Notes: generated from the letters alone by a model not told the origin. A stretch of 37,155 nucleotides of DNA from an uncultured Clostridia bacterium (GCA_947585965.1 CANPXK010000019.1:1-37155), one strand, 5' to 3'. Positions 8,973 through 17,591 are shown, counted from the first letter of the stretch. Made by a program: numbers and translations.

Positions 8973-9530
8973 TTACTTTATTTCACAGCGTGAAATCATC
9001 TCTTCCAACATACCGCTTTTAATTTCACATATTCTTGAAAAAAATGTCTGAATATCGGATGTCATACCGGTTGTAAGCCAAGCGGAAATCATTCCGAAAC
9101 CAACGCTTTCAAAATATCTTTTTATTACATTAAAATCACTTTCGGATATTTTTCTTCCGTTAAGTATAGTAATGAGATATGAGCCTATAACATAATCGCA
9201 TACTTTCCATAGATATTGCTCATAAATTTCCCTGTTTACGGAATTATATATATGTAAAACTGCACGTTTTTTTAAAAGAGCATTTTCAACGATCGCATTC
9301 AAACAGTCCTCAATTTTTTCTACAGTCGGGTATTGCTGAATGATTTTTTCAGCGTCTTCTGTTACGATATCTTCAATAAGTGTAGGAATGTCTTCAAAAT
9401 AATAATAAAATGTATTGCGGTTCACACCACATTCGTTTACAATATCCTTAACGGTTATCTGTGAAAGAGGGCGTTCATCAAGTAATTTTATAAATGATTT
9501 TTTGAGTGCTATTTTAGTAAAGGTAGCCAT
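8973..9530 (-). CDS. TetR/AcrR family transcriptional regulator
   Basis: Protein of 185 residues. The N-terminal helix-turn-helix is clear: 'ALKKSFIKLLDERPLSQITVKDIV' followed by the recognition helix region 'CGVNRNTFYYYFEDIPTLI' (about residues 8-55). The C-terminal part resembles the TetR_C_8/DhaS-type ligand domain ('YLWKVCDYVIGSYL', 'SVGFGMISAWLTTGM'). It starts at ATG behind AAAGGAGAT. It lies directly upstream of the MMPL operon on the same strand, separated by a terminator, and is the obvious candidate repressor for it. Its own promoter contains an inverted repeat over the -10 box, suggesting autoregulation. The ligand is unknown. Confidence 0.9.
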   Translation of the reverse strand: MATFTKIALKKSFIKLLDERPLSQITVKDIVNECGVNRNTFYYYFEDIPTLIEDIVTEDAEKIIQQYPTVEKIEDCLNAIVENALLKKRAVLHIYNSVNREIYEQYLWKVCDYVIGSYLITILNGRKISESDFNVIKRYFESVGFGMISAWLTTGMTSDIQTFFSRICEIKSGMLEEMISRCEIK

Positions 9531-9556
9531 TCCGTATCTCCTTTAGTTTCTTTCTA

Positions 9557-9593
9557 TGATAATAAGTATATCACTTAAAGCCGTAAAATTCAA
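9557..9593 (-). promoter_or_regulatory. TetR promoter with overlapping operator-like inverted repeat
   Basis: On the minus strand, TTGAAT (-35, 9588-9593) and TATACT (-10, 9565-9570) are separated by 17 bp. An inverted repeat TGATA-N7-TATCA (9557-9573) covers the -10 box. The arrangement is typical of a self-repressed TetR gene; the binding itself is inferred. Confidence 0.65.
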
Positions 9594-9637
9594 TAACTTA
9601 CATACTGTCAGTGGTTAGTATTTTACCCGCTGCAATA

Positions 9638-9689
9638 TAAAAATACACCTGATTGCAGTTCGGCTTATGCGGCTTCCGTAATCAGGTGT
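9638..9689 (-). terminator. Intrinsic terminator after spoVAE
   Basis: A perfect 10-bp stem, ACACCTGATT (9645-9654) and AATCAGGTGT (9680-9689), is followed on the minus strand by ATTTTTAT. It lies just 3' of the spoVAE stop and separates it from the TetR promoter. Confidence 0.8.
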
Positions 9690-9699
9690 CAGGATTTAA

Positions 9700-10053
9700 T
9701 TATTTTGTGCTTGGCTTTTTGAAAATTGCCATAATATATCCGAAAAAGACGGCAGCTGCTATACCTGCCGAACAAGCGGTAAGCCCTCCTGTAAGAATAC
9801 CTATCAGTCCGTTTGCATTTACCTCCTCTTCAATTCCCTTTGCAAGAGAATATCCGAATCCCGTCAGAGGGACTGTAGCTCCCGCACCTGCAAAATTCAC
9901 TATAGGCTCATAAAGACCGATTGCTGTCAGTATAACTCCGCCTACAACATATATGACAAGTATTCTTGCAGGCGTAAGCTGTGTTTTGTCGATAAGTATC
10001 TGAGCTATGACACAAAATATACCGCCTACAATGAATGCATATAAATACTGCAT
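9700..10053 (-). CDS. spoVAE: Stage V sporulation protein AE
   Basis: Small hydrophobic protein of 117 residues with three or four membrane spans. Family pattern: 'YAFIVGGIFCVIAQILIDKT' at the start, 'LTPARILVIYVVGGVILTAIGLY', then the conserved 'FAGAGATVPLTGFG.SLAKG' and 'GLTACSAGIAAAVFFGY'. In Bacillus and clostridia SpoVA proteins move dipicolinic acid into the forespore and out at germination. The start ATG follows GGGGTGAT. It is unusual here because spoVAC and spoVAD, its normal neighbours, are absent: it has a terminator just downstream and mraZ divergent upstream, so it appears to be transcribed alone. Forespore expression is expected from the family, but I could not identify a convincing sigma-G promoter. 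Confidence 0.92.
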   Translation of the reverse strand: MQYLYAFIVGGIFCVIAQILIDKTQLTPARILVIYVVGGVILTAIGLYEPIVNFAGAGATVPLTGFGYSLAKGIEEEVNANGLIGILTGGLTACSAGIAAAVFFGYIMAIFKKPSTK

Positions 10054-10360
10054 ATAATCACCCCGGATTTATTTTGTGTTATTGCTGCGGTTTTATACGG
10101 AAATAAAAAATTTTTTTATAAAAAAACAGGACTAATACAGATCAATTTTTTTAAAAAACCGCATTTATTGCCATGTTTTGCGGTGTTTAAATAATAAATA
10201 TTTCTTTTCGAGAAGAATGGACCACTAAAAAAATAATTTCAATGCCTTGCTTTTTTATGCATATTAAGTTATAATATAAAAACGGAGTGGGTATTTGTGC
10301 AACATTGTGTCATCTAAGCCCATGAATATTTCAGATTGTTGTACTGAGTGGTGGTATATT
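10054..10360. other. Divergent intergenic region spoVAE / mraZ
   Basis: About 307 bp without a gene. The left half is very AT-rich with homopolymer runs and holds a 9-bp inverted repeat (TGCGGTTTT at 10086-10094, AAAACCGCA at 10155-10163), of unknown role. The right half holds the mraZ promoter and a 5' leader of about 80 nt. An open frame running from 10295 into mraZ is treated as leader, because family homology and a better ribosome site place the start at 10361. Confidence 0.6.
10247..10309 (+). promoter_or_regulatory. mraZ promoter and candidate MraZ-binding repeats
   Basis: TTGCTT (10247-10252), a 17-bp spacer and a perfect TATAAT (10270-10275) form a strong sigma-A promoter. Immediately downstream, GTG occurs at 10287, 10297 and 10307, an exact 10-bp period. 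MraZ proteins are known to bind tandem GTG-containing repeats with one-turn spacing at their own promoter, so this is a plausible autoregulatory site over the transcription start. Confidence 0.65.
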
Positions 10361-10780
10361 ATGTTAATCGGTACTTATCAACATAATATAGACTCTAAGG
10401 GAAGAGTCATAATTCCCGCTAAGTTCCGCGAGGAGCTTGGTGAGGTTTTCTATGCCACTAAGGGTAAGGATAATACCATTATGGTTTTGTCAAAGGAAAG
10501 CTGGATAAAGCTTGGTGAGAGTATCGCATCCAAACCGTCTGCAACGACCGTGAAGCTAAAGCGTTTCTTCTTTTCAAGTGCTGTTGAGCTTATCCCCGAT
10601 AAGCAGGGAAGGGTTCTTCTTTCGCAGACATTGAGAGATTATGCCGGCATTGATAAGGATGTGGTTATAAACGGCGCGGGCAGTCAGGTTGAAATATGGG
10701 ATGCGGCAAAATGGGCGGAATATAACGAACAGCTTTCGGATGATGATGTTTACGATACCATGGGCGCTCTTGAGCTTTGA
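10361..10780 (+). CDS. mraZ: Transcriptional regulator MraZ
   Basis: DNA-binding protein of 139 residues and first gene of the division/wall cluster. It has two SpoVT-AbrB-like repeats: 'GTYQHNIDSKGRVIIPAKFRE' at the N-terminus and 'ELIPDKQGRVLLSQTLRDYAGI' near residue 75, each with the family's D-x-[KQ]-GR core. 'DVVINGAGSQVEIWDAAKW' near 108 is also characteristic. The start chosen is the ATG at 10361, which gives the family N-terminus; an in-frame ATG at 10295 would add 22 unrelated residues. In other bacteria MraZ represses its own operon by binding tandem repeats near the promoter, and matching repeats are present here. The next gene starts 12 bp downstream. Confidence 0.95.
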   Translation: MLIGTYQHNIDSKGRVIIPAKFREELGEVFYATKGKDNTIMVLSKESWIKLGESIASKPSATTVKLKRFFFSSAVELIPDKQGRVLLSQTLRDYAGIDKDVVINGAGSQVEIWDAAKWAEYNEQLSDDDVYDTMGALEL

Positions 10781-10792
10781 TGAGGTGAAGCT

Positions 10793-11725
10793 ATGGAATT
10801 TTCGCATAAGCCGGTACTTTTTTATAAGACCATAGAGCTGCTTGATATAAAGCAGGACGGCATATATCTTGACGGTACTGCGGGGGGCGGGGGACATTCC
10901 GCCGGAATACTCGAAAGGCTCGGGAAAAACGGAAGGTTGATTTGTGTCGATCAGGATCCCGATGCCATAGAGGTTTTGAATGAGCGTTTTGGCAAAGATG
11001 AAAGAGTAACGGTAGTAAAGGCGAATTTTTCGGAGATACCGTCGGTTATAAAGGAGCTTGACACGGAATATCTTGACGGCGTCCTGATGGATATCGGGGT
11101 ATCTTCACATCAGCTTGATTGTGCCGGAAGAGGTTTTTCCTATCATAGTGAGGCGCCGCTCGATATGAGAATGAGCCGGAGCGGCCCTACCGCGGCAGAT
11201 TATGTAAACACTCTGAGCTTTTCGGAGCTTGTACAAATACTTTCTGCATACGGCGAGGAAAAATTTGCAAAAAATATAGCCCGTGCGATAGAAAGAGAAA
11301 GGGCAGTGAGTCCCATAACGACAACAACACAACTTGCGGAGATAGTGAAATCCGCTTATCCTGCCGCAAAGAGGCATGATAAGCATCCTGCACGGAAAAC
11401 CTTTCAGGCACTCCGCATATTTGTGAACGGTGAACTTGACAGACTTTCCGAAGGACTTGACAATGCCTTTGCTTCGCTCGGAACAGGCGGAAGACTTGCG
11501 GTTATAACCTTTCATTCACTTGAGGACAGAATGGTCAAGCAAAGAATGGCTAAGTGGTGCGAGGGATGCATATGCCCAAAGGATTTTCCGATATGTGTAT
11601 GCGGACGTAAGCCGGCTGCAAAGCTTGTCAACAGAAAGCCTATCGAAGCAGACAGCGGTGAACTTGAAGAAAATCCGCGCAGCAGAAGTGCAAAACTGAG
11701 GTGCTGCGAGAAAATCAGAATATAA
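10793..11725 (+). CDS. rsmH: 16S rRNA (cytosine-1402-N4)-methyltransferase
   Basis: SAM-dependent enzyme of 310 residues (also called MraW) that methylates C1402 of 16S rRNA in the ribosomal P site. Visible motifs: 'HKPVLFYKTIELL' at the start, the SAM-binding 'YLDGTAGGGGHSAGIL' (about residues 24-39), 'CVDQDPDAI', 'DGVLMDIGVSSHQLD', 'RGFSYHSEAPLDMRM', and 'RKTFQALRIFVNGEL' followed by 'GGRLAVITFHSLEDR'. Full length for the family. It lies between mraZ and ftsL as in most bacteria. Confidence 0.97.
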   Translation: MEFSHKPVLFYKTIELLDIKQDGIYLDGTAGGGGHSAGILERLGKNGRLICVDQDPDAIEVLNERFGKDERVTVVKANFSEIPSVIKELDTEYLDGVLMDIGVSSHQLDCAGRGFSYHSEAPLDMRMSRSGPTAADYVNTLSFSELVQILSAYGEEKFAKNIARAIERERAVSPITTTTQLAEIVKSAYPAAKRHDKHPARKTFQALRIFVNGELDRLSEGLDNAFASLGTGGRLAVITFHSLEDRMVKQRMAKWCEGCICPKDFPICVCGRKPAAKLVNRKPIEADSGELEENPRSRSAKLRCCEKIRI

Positions 11726-11760
11726 AAAATGCTTTCTTAATATAAATAGGAGGGGAAAAT

Positions 11761-12285
11761 ATGGCTCAGAAAAAGGAAAATCAAGCATATGATCTTTCTC
11801 TTTTTGAAGAAAATAATGACATACAGATGTCAAGTGCGGATAAAAAATCGAGAAAAAAGAAGAAAAGCGGGCAGATCATAAGTATAAGCCAGGGCTCCTC
11901 CTCAAAGGCACAAAGGAGAAAGAGAAATCCTGTGGTTATTTTCTTTGTAAGCCTGCTTACGATTGTGCTTGCATCGGTTGCAATACTTTTTGTACATTTC
12001 AATGCCGAACTCAATGAAATAAACGACAGTATAACCGAAAAAAATAAGGAGCTTACAGAGCTTCAGAATCTACAGGCAAAATACCGGCTTGAGATAGACA
12101 GCAAGCTTACCGATTCCTTTGTCAAAAATTTTGCGGAAACAAAGCTCAATATGACTCCGGCAAAGAATGCACAGAAGAAATTTTTCTCTTTATCGGACGG
12201 AGATAAGGGAGAGGTAGTTGATGACGATACGTCGAAAAACGTATTTACGGTCGTATTGGATGCATTCGGAAAAGTATTTATGTAG
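11761..12285 (+). CDS. ftsL: FtsL-like cell-division protein
   Basis: Single-pass protein of 174 residues. Residues 1-58 are a charged, Lys/Ser-rich cytoplasmic tail, about 59-81 a membrane helix ('VVIFFVSLLTIVLASVAILFV'), about 85-125 a coiled coil ('LNEINDSITEKNKELTELQNL'), then a short outer tail. Position (between rsmH and the division PBP) and architecture fit FtsL, which forms a trimer with DivIC/FtsB and FtsQ/DivIB and activates septal wall synthesis. Sequence alone is too diverged for a direct FtsL match, so the call rests on context and topology. Start ATG follows AGGAGGGG. Confidence 0.75.
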   Translation: MAQKKENQAYDLSLFEENNDIQMSSADKKSRKKKKSGQIISISQGSSSKAQRRKRNPVVIFFVSLLTIVLASVAILFVHFNAELNEINDSITEKNKELTELQNLQAKYRLEIDSKLTDSFVKNFAETKLNMTPAKNAQKKFFSLSDGDKGEVVDDDTSKNVFTVVLDAFGKVFM

Positions 12286-12390
12286 GTGTATCGTGATTTT
12301 TGTTTATTTTTCATAATATCATAATAACTGCAAAACTTCAATAGAATTAATACCGGGACTTATTTTTAATGGAAAGAAGGGACAACGATA

Positions 12391-14652
12391 ATGGCAAAAA
12401 AAGGCGCTGCCGCCACACTATGGCGTAGGTCTACCATAACAATGGTAATAATAATTCTGCTCGGTTTCGGAACGATTATAGCGAGGTTGTTGTACCTTCA
12501 GGTTTATCAGTCCGAGGATCTGCAAAAAAGGGCGGTTGAGCAGCAGCTTCATGATACAACGGTTTCGGGAAAAAGAGGAAGTATATATGACAGTAACGGT
12601 AATATACTTGCACAAAGTATTACAGTGTGGGATATAGTTCTTGCTCCTGCGAATTTTAAGAATTGGACTGATGAAAGAAGGGAAGTGTTTGCCGAAGGGC
12701 TTTCAAAAATACTTGATCTTGATAAGGATGATATAATTAAAAAGACAAAGGAAAATTCCTATTATGTTATGCTTAAGAGAAAAGCGGATGCGGAACTGAA
12801 GGATAAGGTACTTGAGTTTTGTGATGATATGTATGACAAGCATAAGATAAGCGGGGTGATAGATCTTATTGAAAATTACAAAAGATATTACACACATGAT
12901 AATTTTGCCGGTGCGGTTCTCGGATTTGTGGGAAGCGATAGCCAGGGGCTTTCAGGTGTGGAGTACGAATATGACGAAGAGCTTAACGGAAATTCCGGAA
13001 GAATTGTAATAGCACAGGATGCACAGAACAATCCGCTTCCGTATCAATATGAACAGAAGGTTGAGGCTTCTGACGGAAACAGCCTTGTTTTGACAATTGA
13101 TGAAAATATACAAAGCATAATGGAAAAATATGTCCGTCAGACAATAAAGGAATATAATGTGTCAAACAGAGGCTGTGCAATTATGATGAATGTTAAGACG
13201 GGCGCGATACTCGGTTTTGCCTGCGAGGGTTCGTTTGACCCGAATAATCCGTTTGAGATTGCCGACGAAAAGAAGAAAAAGGAAATAGATAAGCTTCCCG
13301 AGGATGAGCAGGATGCGGCAACAGCAAAAGCACAGAATGCACAGTGGAGAAACAAGGGTGTCAGCGATACCTACATTCCCGGTTCCGTATTTAAAATGGT
13401 GACGGCCTCAGCGGTTTTGTCTGAGGGACTCATAAAGGATGATACAACCTTTACCTGCAGCGGCTCTTATGTGCCGTATGAAGGAGCTGAATCTATAGAT
13501 TGCTGGACCAGTTCGGGTCACGGTACACAGACAATCGAACAGGCACTTTGCAATTCGTGCAACCCTGCATTTATGCAGATGGGATTTATGCTGGGAAGAG
13601 AAAAATTCTATGAATATTATGTTGCTCTCGGCTTTTCGGAAAAGACAGGAATAGATCTTCCGGGAGAAAGTGAAAGCATATTCTACGATAAAGAGGGCGA
13701 GCCGGCAGGGATGAGCCTTATGGATCTTGCCGTTTCGTCCTTCGGACAGAATTTTAAAATCACACCCATACAGATGATAACCGCCTGCTCTGCGATTGCT
13801 AACGGCGGCAAGCTTATGCAGCCTTATGTTGTTTCGCAGGTTGTGGACAGTGAAGGAAATGTTGTGAAAGCAACCGAGCCTACCGTAAAAAGACAGGCAA
13901 TAAGTGAGGATGTTGCGGATAAGGTTCTTTCCATGCTTGAAAAAAATGCAAAGCCGGGAGGCGGTGCTGCAAACGGATATGTTGCGGGTTATCGTATAGG
14001 GGGAAAAACCGGTACCTCACAGAAGATAGTTGACGAGGACGGTAATCCTACAAAGGATTATATTGCATCTTTTTGTGGTATTGCACCGTGTGACGACCCG
14101 GAGGTAGCTTTGCTTTGCTATTTTGATACACCTGATCCCGAAATAAACTACTACGGTTCCGCTGTAGCAGGTCCCTGTTTCAGAAATATCATGAGAGAGG
14201 TTCTCCCGTATCTTGGAATTGAAAAGATATATTCCGAGGAGGAGGCTGAGCAGCTTGATACAACGGTCGGAGTATACGACAATATGGGCATTGACGAAGC
14301 TAAGCAAAAGGTCGAGAATGATGGCCTTAGAGCGGAAGTGGTAGGTGACGGAAATACCGTTATTGCACAGAACCCTGCCGCTTATTCGAGTATTCCTAAA
14401 GAGGGAACGGTTGTGCTCTACACTGATGAGGAAAGCAGAAAACAAAAGGTGACAGTACCCGATTTCAGAAATTGCAGCCTTAGCGACGTGAATTACCTTG
14501 CATCGACAAATGATCTTAATGTATGCTTATCCGGTTCGGCAGTTAATAATGGTGATGCGTATGCTAAATCGCAGGATATTGAGCCGGGAACCGAAGTTGA
14601 ACCATATACGGTTGTTACTGTTGAATTTAATGAGGATAACGGTATTGAGTAA
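12391..14652 (+). CDS. ftsI: Division/sporulation class B penicillin-binding protein with PASTA domains
   Basis: Septal peptidoglycan DD-transpeptidase of 753 residues. Membrane anchor at about 15-37, then a dimerisation domain starting 'RGSIYDSNGNILAQS' (62-76). Transpeptidase motifs: SVFK at 332-335 (active serine), SCN at 389-391, KTG at 539-541. The C-terminus carries two PASTA-like repeats (about 625-685 and 690-750), as in SpoVD and PBP2X. A Lys/Glu-rich insert lies at about 290-325. In firmicutes this slot holds either the vegetative PBP (pbpB/ftsI) or spoVD; one gene may serve both roles here, so ftsI versus spoVD cannot be settled from this window. It works with FtsW downstream. Confidence 0.93.
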   Translation: MAKKGAAATLWRRSTITMVIIILLGFGTIIARLLYLQVYQSEDLQKRAVEQQLHDTTVSGKRGSIYDSNGNILAQSITVWDIVLAPANFKNWTDERREVFAEGLSKILDLDKDDIIKKTKENSYYVMLKRKADAELKDKVLEFCDDMYDKHKISGVIDLIENYKRYYTHDNFAGAVLGFVGSDSQGLSGVEYEYDEELNGNSGRIVIAQDAQNNPLPYQYEQKVEASDGNSLVLTIDENIQSIMEKYVRQTIKEYNVSNRGCAIMMNVKTGAILGFACEGSFDPNNPFEIADEKKKKEIDKLPEDEQDAATAKAQNAQWRNKGVSDTYIPGSVFKMVTASAVLSEGLIKDDTTFTCSGSYVPYEGAESIDCWTSSGHGTQTIEQALCNSCNPAFMQMGFMLGREKFYEYYVALGFSEKTGIDLPGESESIFYDKEGEPAGMSLMDLAVSSFGQNFKITPIQMITACSAIANGGKLMQPYVVSQVVDSEGNVVKATEPTVKRQAISEDVADKVLSMLEKNAKPGGGAANGYVAGYRIGGKTGTSQKIVDEDGNPTKDYIASFCGIAPCDDPEVALLCYFDTPDPEINYYGSAVAGPCFRNIMREVLPYLGIEKIYSEEEAEQLDTTVGVYDNMGIDEAKQKVENDGLRAEVVGDGNTVIAQNPAAYSSIPKEGTVVLYTDEESRKQKVTVPDFRNCSLSDVNYLASTNDLNVCLSGSAVNNGDAYAKSQDIEPGTEVEPYTVVTVEFNEDNGIE

Positions 14653-14689
14653 CATTACGGAATAATAAAAGATAACAGGGGGGCTCTGA

Positions 14690-15223
14690 ATGACAAATAA
14701 AATGAAAACGGTTCAAAGACCGAGACTGATTTTTCTTGCCTGCAAAAACTCTCAAAGGCTTGCAAAATTGATTTCAGGTATTCTGGATTTTTGCTCCTAT
14801 AATAATTGCATTGATGACTTTTCCGAGAATACGGATTTTGTAATAGAAACATCCGGGTATAACGGGGAATGTCCCGAAGATGTGATAGCGGATACTGTTC
14901 TTTACGATGAAGGAAACAGTGACAGATGTATAAGCGGATTCAGACAAAGAGTTACGGCTTATGAAAATATCGGAACAGATGAAAATGACGTTCTGACATA
15001 TTCCGCAGATAATTACGGTGCCGACCTTGCCTGCCGCAATATCTCCGAATGTTGCAATACGGTCACTCTTGATATCGTAGGAAACGGTATACTGAGCAGA
15101 ATATGTCTTGATAAGGATAAATACTCAGTGGAAGAGGTACTTGCCTGTATGGGTGTTCTTATTGCTTCGGGACTTCCTTTGGCGGCAATATCGGGATATT
15201 TTACAAGTGACGGTAATGACTGA
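14690..15223 (+). CDS. Mur-ligase-like fragment or pseudoenzyme
   Basis: A 177-residue protein that I do not recognise as a named family. Residues about 98-177 ('DVLTYSADNYGADLACRNI ... YSVEEVLACMGVLIASGLPLAAISGYF') have the layout of the end of a Mur ligase central domain: 'ITYG...ADV.A.NI' followed by 'N..NALAA.A.A..LGI....I...L'. The P-loop (GTNGKT/S) and the C-terminal ligase domain are absent. The N-terminal 90 residues include 'TDFVIETSGY'. It lies exactly where murE/murF are found in many clusters, between the PBP and mraY, with a GGGGGG ribosome site and no internal stops, so it is probably expressed. It may be a decayed MurE/MurF or a binding-only relative. The role is not established. 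Confidence 0.55.
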   Translation: MTNKMKTVQRPRLIFLACKNSQRLAKLISGILDFCSYNNCIDDFSENTDFVIETSGYNGECPEDVIADTVLYDEGNSDRCISGFRQRVTAYENIGTDENDVLTYSADNYGADLACRNISECCNTVTLDIVGNGILSRICLDKDKYSVEEVLACMGVLIASGLPLAAISGYFTSDGND

Positions 15224-15277
15224 TATTAAACGATAGATTTGTGGAAAACAACGGGTTTATGAAAGGTGGATTAAATA

Positions 15278-16306
15278 ATGTCTGGAGCTTGGACAGTAAT
15301 TGCGGCTGTACTTTCTTTTGCGATAGCAGGTCTTATGGGAATCCGGCTTGTTCCGTTTCTGAGGAAGCTTCATTTTGGACAGACAATTCGTGAGGAAGGA
15401 CCGAAATGGCATAAGGGAAAGCAAGGTACACCTACTATGGGCGGATTCATGTTCATAGCGGCAAGTATAGCGGCGACCGTAGTATGTGTGCTGCTTTATC
15501 ACTACATGGGGGAGAGGGACGGGATACCGGCAGAATCGACCCTGCAAAGTGCAAAAATATACGGCGGCTTGTTTATGGCTGCCGCATTCGGTGCCATAGG
15601 TTTTCTTGACGATTATGTAAAGGTTGCAAAAAAAAGAAATCTCGGACTGACACCCGTACAGAAGCTTGCCCTTCAGTTTCTCGCGGCGATAGCATATCTT
15701 GTGACGATGTATCTTTTTGGAGAAACTACAAGCACGTATATACCATTTATCGGCTCGGTTGATATAGGAATAATGTACTACCCGATAGCGGCTGTTCTTA
15801 TAGTAGGAATTGTGAATGCCGTTAATCTGACAGACGGAATAGACGGACTCAACGGTTCGGTTACAATGTTTGCGGCGATATTTATGATGCTTATATCAAG
15901 CTTTACCGCAAGAATGGGACTTTCGATTATGTCTGCGGCACTTGCGGGGGGCTGTCTCGGGTTCCTTTTGTGGAATTTCCATCCGGCAAAGACCTTCATG
16001 GGGGATACAGGCTCTCTTTTTCTGGGCGGATATGTATGTGCCGTGCTGTTCGGACTTGACATGGAGATACTCCTTATACCCATTGGTTTAGTCTATATAG
16101 CAGAAATGTTTTCCGTTATATTGCAGGTTACTTATTTTAAAATTACCAAGGGAAAGCGGCTTTTCAAAATGAGTCCGATTCATCACCACTTTGAAATGTG
16201 CGGATGGTCCGAGGTGAAGATAGTCGTAGTATTCAGTCTGATTGAAGCATTATGCGGTGCCGCGGCACTCGCATTGGTGATATTTGACGGTGGAGCGGCG
16301 TTTTGA
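15278..16306 (+). CDS. mraY: Phospho-N-acetylmuramoyl-pentapeptide transferase
   Basis: Membrane enzyme of 342 residues that transfers phospho-MurNAc-pentapeptide to undecaprenyl phosphate, forming lipid I. About ten membrane spans. Diagnostic motifs: 'HKGKQGTPTMGGFMFI' near residue 45, 'GFLDDYVKVAKKRNLGL' (catalytic Asp pair, about 108-124), 'NAVNLTDGIDGLNGSV' near residue 180, and 'MSPIHHHFEMCGWSE' near residue 298. Full length. The start ATG follows GAAAGGTGG. The next step of the pathway, MurG, is two genes downstream. Confidence 0.97.
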   Translation: MSGAWTVIAAVLSFAIAGLMGIRLVPFLRKLHFGQTIREEGPKWHKGKQGTPTMGGFMFIAASIAATVVCVLLYHYMGERDGIPAESTLQSAKIYGGLFMAAAFGAIGFLDDYVKVAKKRNLGLTPVQKLALQFLAAIAYLVTMYLFGETTSTYIPFIGSVDIGIMYYPIAAVLIVGIVNAVNLTDGIDGLNGSVTMFAAIFMMLISSFTARMGLSIMSAALAGGCLGFLLWNFHPAKTFMGDTGSLFLGGYVCAVLFGLDMEILLIPIGLVYIAEMFSVILQVTYFKITKGKRLFKMSPIHHHFEMCGWSEVKIVVVFSLIEALCGAAALALVIFDGGAAF

Positions 16307-16346
16307 TATACTTTGATGAATTTTATACGGAAAGGAAGTGTTATGA

Positions 16347-17591
16347 GTGCCTAATGGTTCATCTCCGGCACGAAAGCTGCCCGTGAATAAACCGCAGCCG
16401 AGCGGTAATAAAGCACCTCAGCTTCAGGAAATTACCGAAAATAAAGGACTTAAAAAGGTCAGGAATAAAATAAAGCTCTTTTCGATAAGGCTTGGAATGG
16501 ATATGACATTTCTTTTTCTTGTGATTGTATTGGTTATAATCGGAATAATAATGATGTATTCCGCAAGCTATCCGTCGGCGCTCACGTACGAGAATGACAG
16601 TCAGATGTATTTGGGAAAGCAGTCTATCTTTGCAGTGTTTGGTTTTGTTGCAATGATACTCATATCATATTTTGATTATCATCATTTCCATTTTCTTGCA
16701 CCGTTTGTATATCTGATAGGTCTTGCATTGCTTATAATAGTTTTATTTATGCCCGGTGATCCGAAAAGGTGGATTGATTTTGGAGGTATAATTTCTTTTC
16801 AGGCATCAGAGGTAGCAAAATTCGCATTGATACTTGCGATAGCGGATTGGTCGTCAAAGCATTTCCGTGAGATGCATACTTTCCGATACGGGGTGTTGGT
16901 ACCTGTTCTGCTGCTTGGTGTCTATGTATTTCTTTTGTTGAGAGAACCGCATTATTCCGGTATTGTTATAATGGTAATGCTTGGTGCGGTAATGATGTTT
17001 ATAGGCGGCGTCAGGCTGAGATATTTTGTTATTGCAGCTTTGGCTATCGGAGCGGTTATCGTATATCTGGTAGCAACCGATAAGCTCGGTTATGCAATGC
17101 AAAGACTTGACGGTTGGGGTCAGGCACTTACCTATACCACAGAGGAAATGTGGCAGACGACATATCAGACAAGAAATTCTCTCTATGCTATAGGCTCGGG
17201 AGGAATATGGGGTCTGGGGCTTGGTCAGTCAAGACAGAAATTCATGTATATACCCGAGGCGCAGAACGATTTTGTTTTTGCCGTTGTATGTGAGGAACTC
17301 GGATTTGTAGGGGCAGTACTTATATTATTGATATTTGTTCTCCTTGTCTGGAGGGGAATAACAATTTCCATGAGAGCCAAGGATCCCTTCGGTTCCATGC
17401 TCGGAACAGGTCTTTCTGCACAGATAGGACTGCAGGTTATACTAAATATCCTTGTTATAACCGACTGGCTGCCGAATACAGGCATAAGCTTGCCGTTTTT
17501 CAGCTACGGAGGAACATCGCTGCTGATGCTTATGGCTCAGATGGGAATAGTGCTTTCGATTTCGAGAACATCTAACCTCGAAAAAATATAG
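16347..17591 (+). CDS. ftsW: SEDS glycosyltransferase FtsW
   Basis: Septal peptidoglycan polymerase of the SEDS family, 414 residues with about ten membrane helices after a 45-residue basic cytoplasmic tail. Family features: 'MMYSASYPSAL' near residue 65, 'FQASEVAKFALILAIADW' near 152, 'YTTEEMWQTTYQTRNSLYAIGSGGIWGLGLGQS', 'PEAQNDFVFAVVCEELGF' and 'LPNTGISLPFFSYGGTSLL'. Start is GTG at 16347 with AAGGAAG about 7 nt upstream. An ATG at 16343 in another frame stops after three codons (16354), overlapping this start. Position between mraY and murG supports FtsW rather than RodA. Confidence 0.93.
   Translation: MPNGSSPARKLPVNKPQPSGNKAPQLQEITENKGLKKVRNKIKLFSIRLGMDMTFLFLVIVLVIIGIIMMYSASYPSALTYENDSQMYLGKQSIFAVFGFVAMILISYFDYHHFHFLAPFVYLIGLALLIIVLFMPGDPKRWIDFGGIISFQASEVAKFALILAIADWSSKHFREMHTFRYGVLVPVLLLGVYVFLLLREPHYSGIVIMVMLGAVMMFIGGVRLRYFVIAALAIGAVIVYLVATDKLGYAMQRLDGWGQALTYTTEEMWQTTYQTRNSLYAIGSGGIWGLGLGQSRQKFMYIPEAQNDFVFAVVCEELGFVGAVLILLIFVLLVWRGITISMRAKDPFGSMLGTGLSAQIGLQVILNILVITDWLPNTGISLPFFSYGGTSLLMLMAQMGIVLSISRTSNLEKI

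Noticed and set aside
9653..9913. 86-residue plus-strand frame opposite spoVAE
   Set aside because: It overlaps the spoVAE terminator and coding region in antisense and matches no family.
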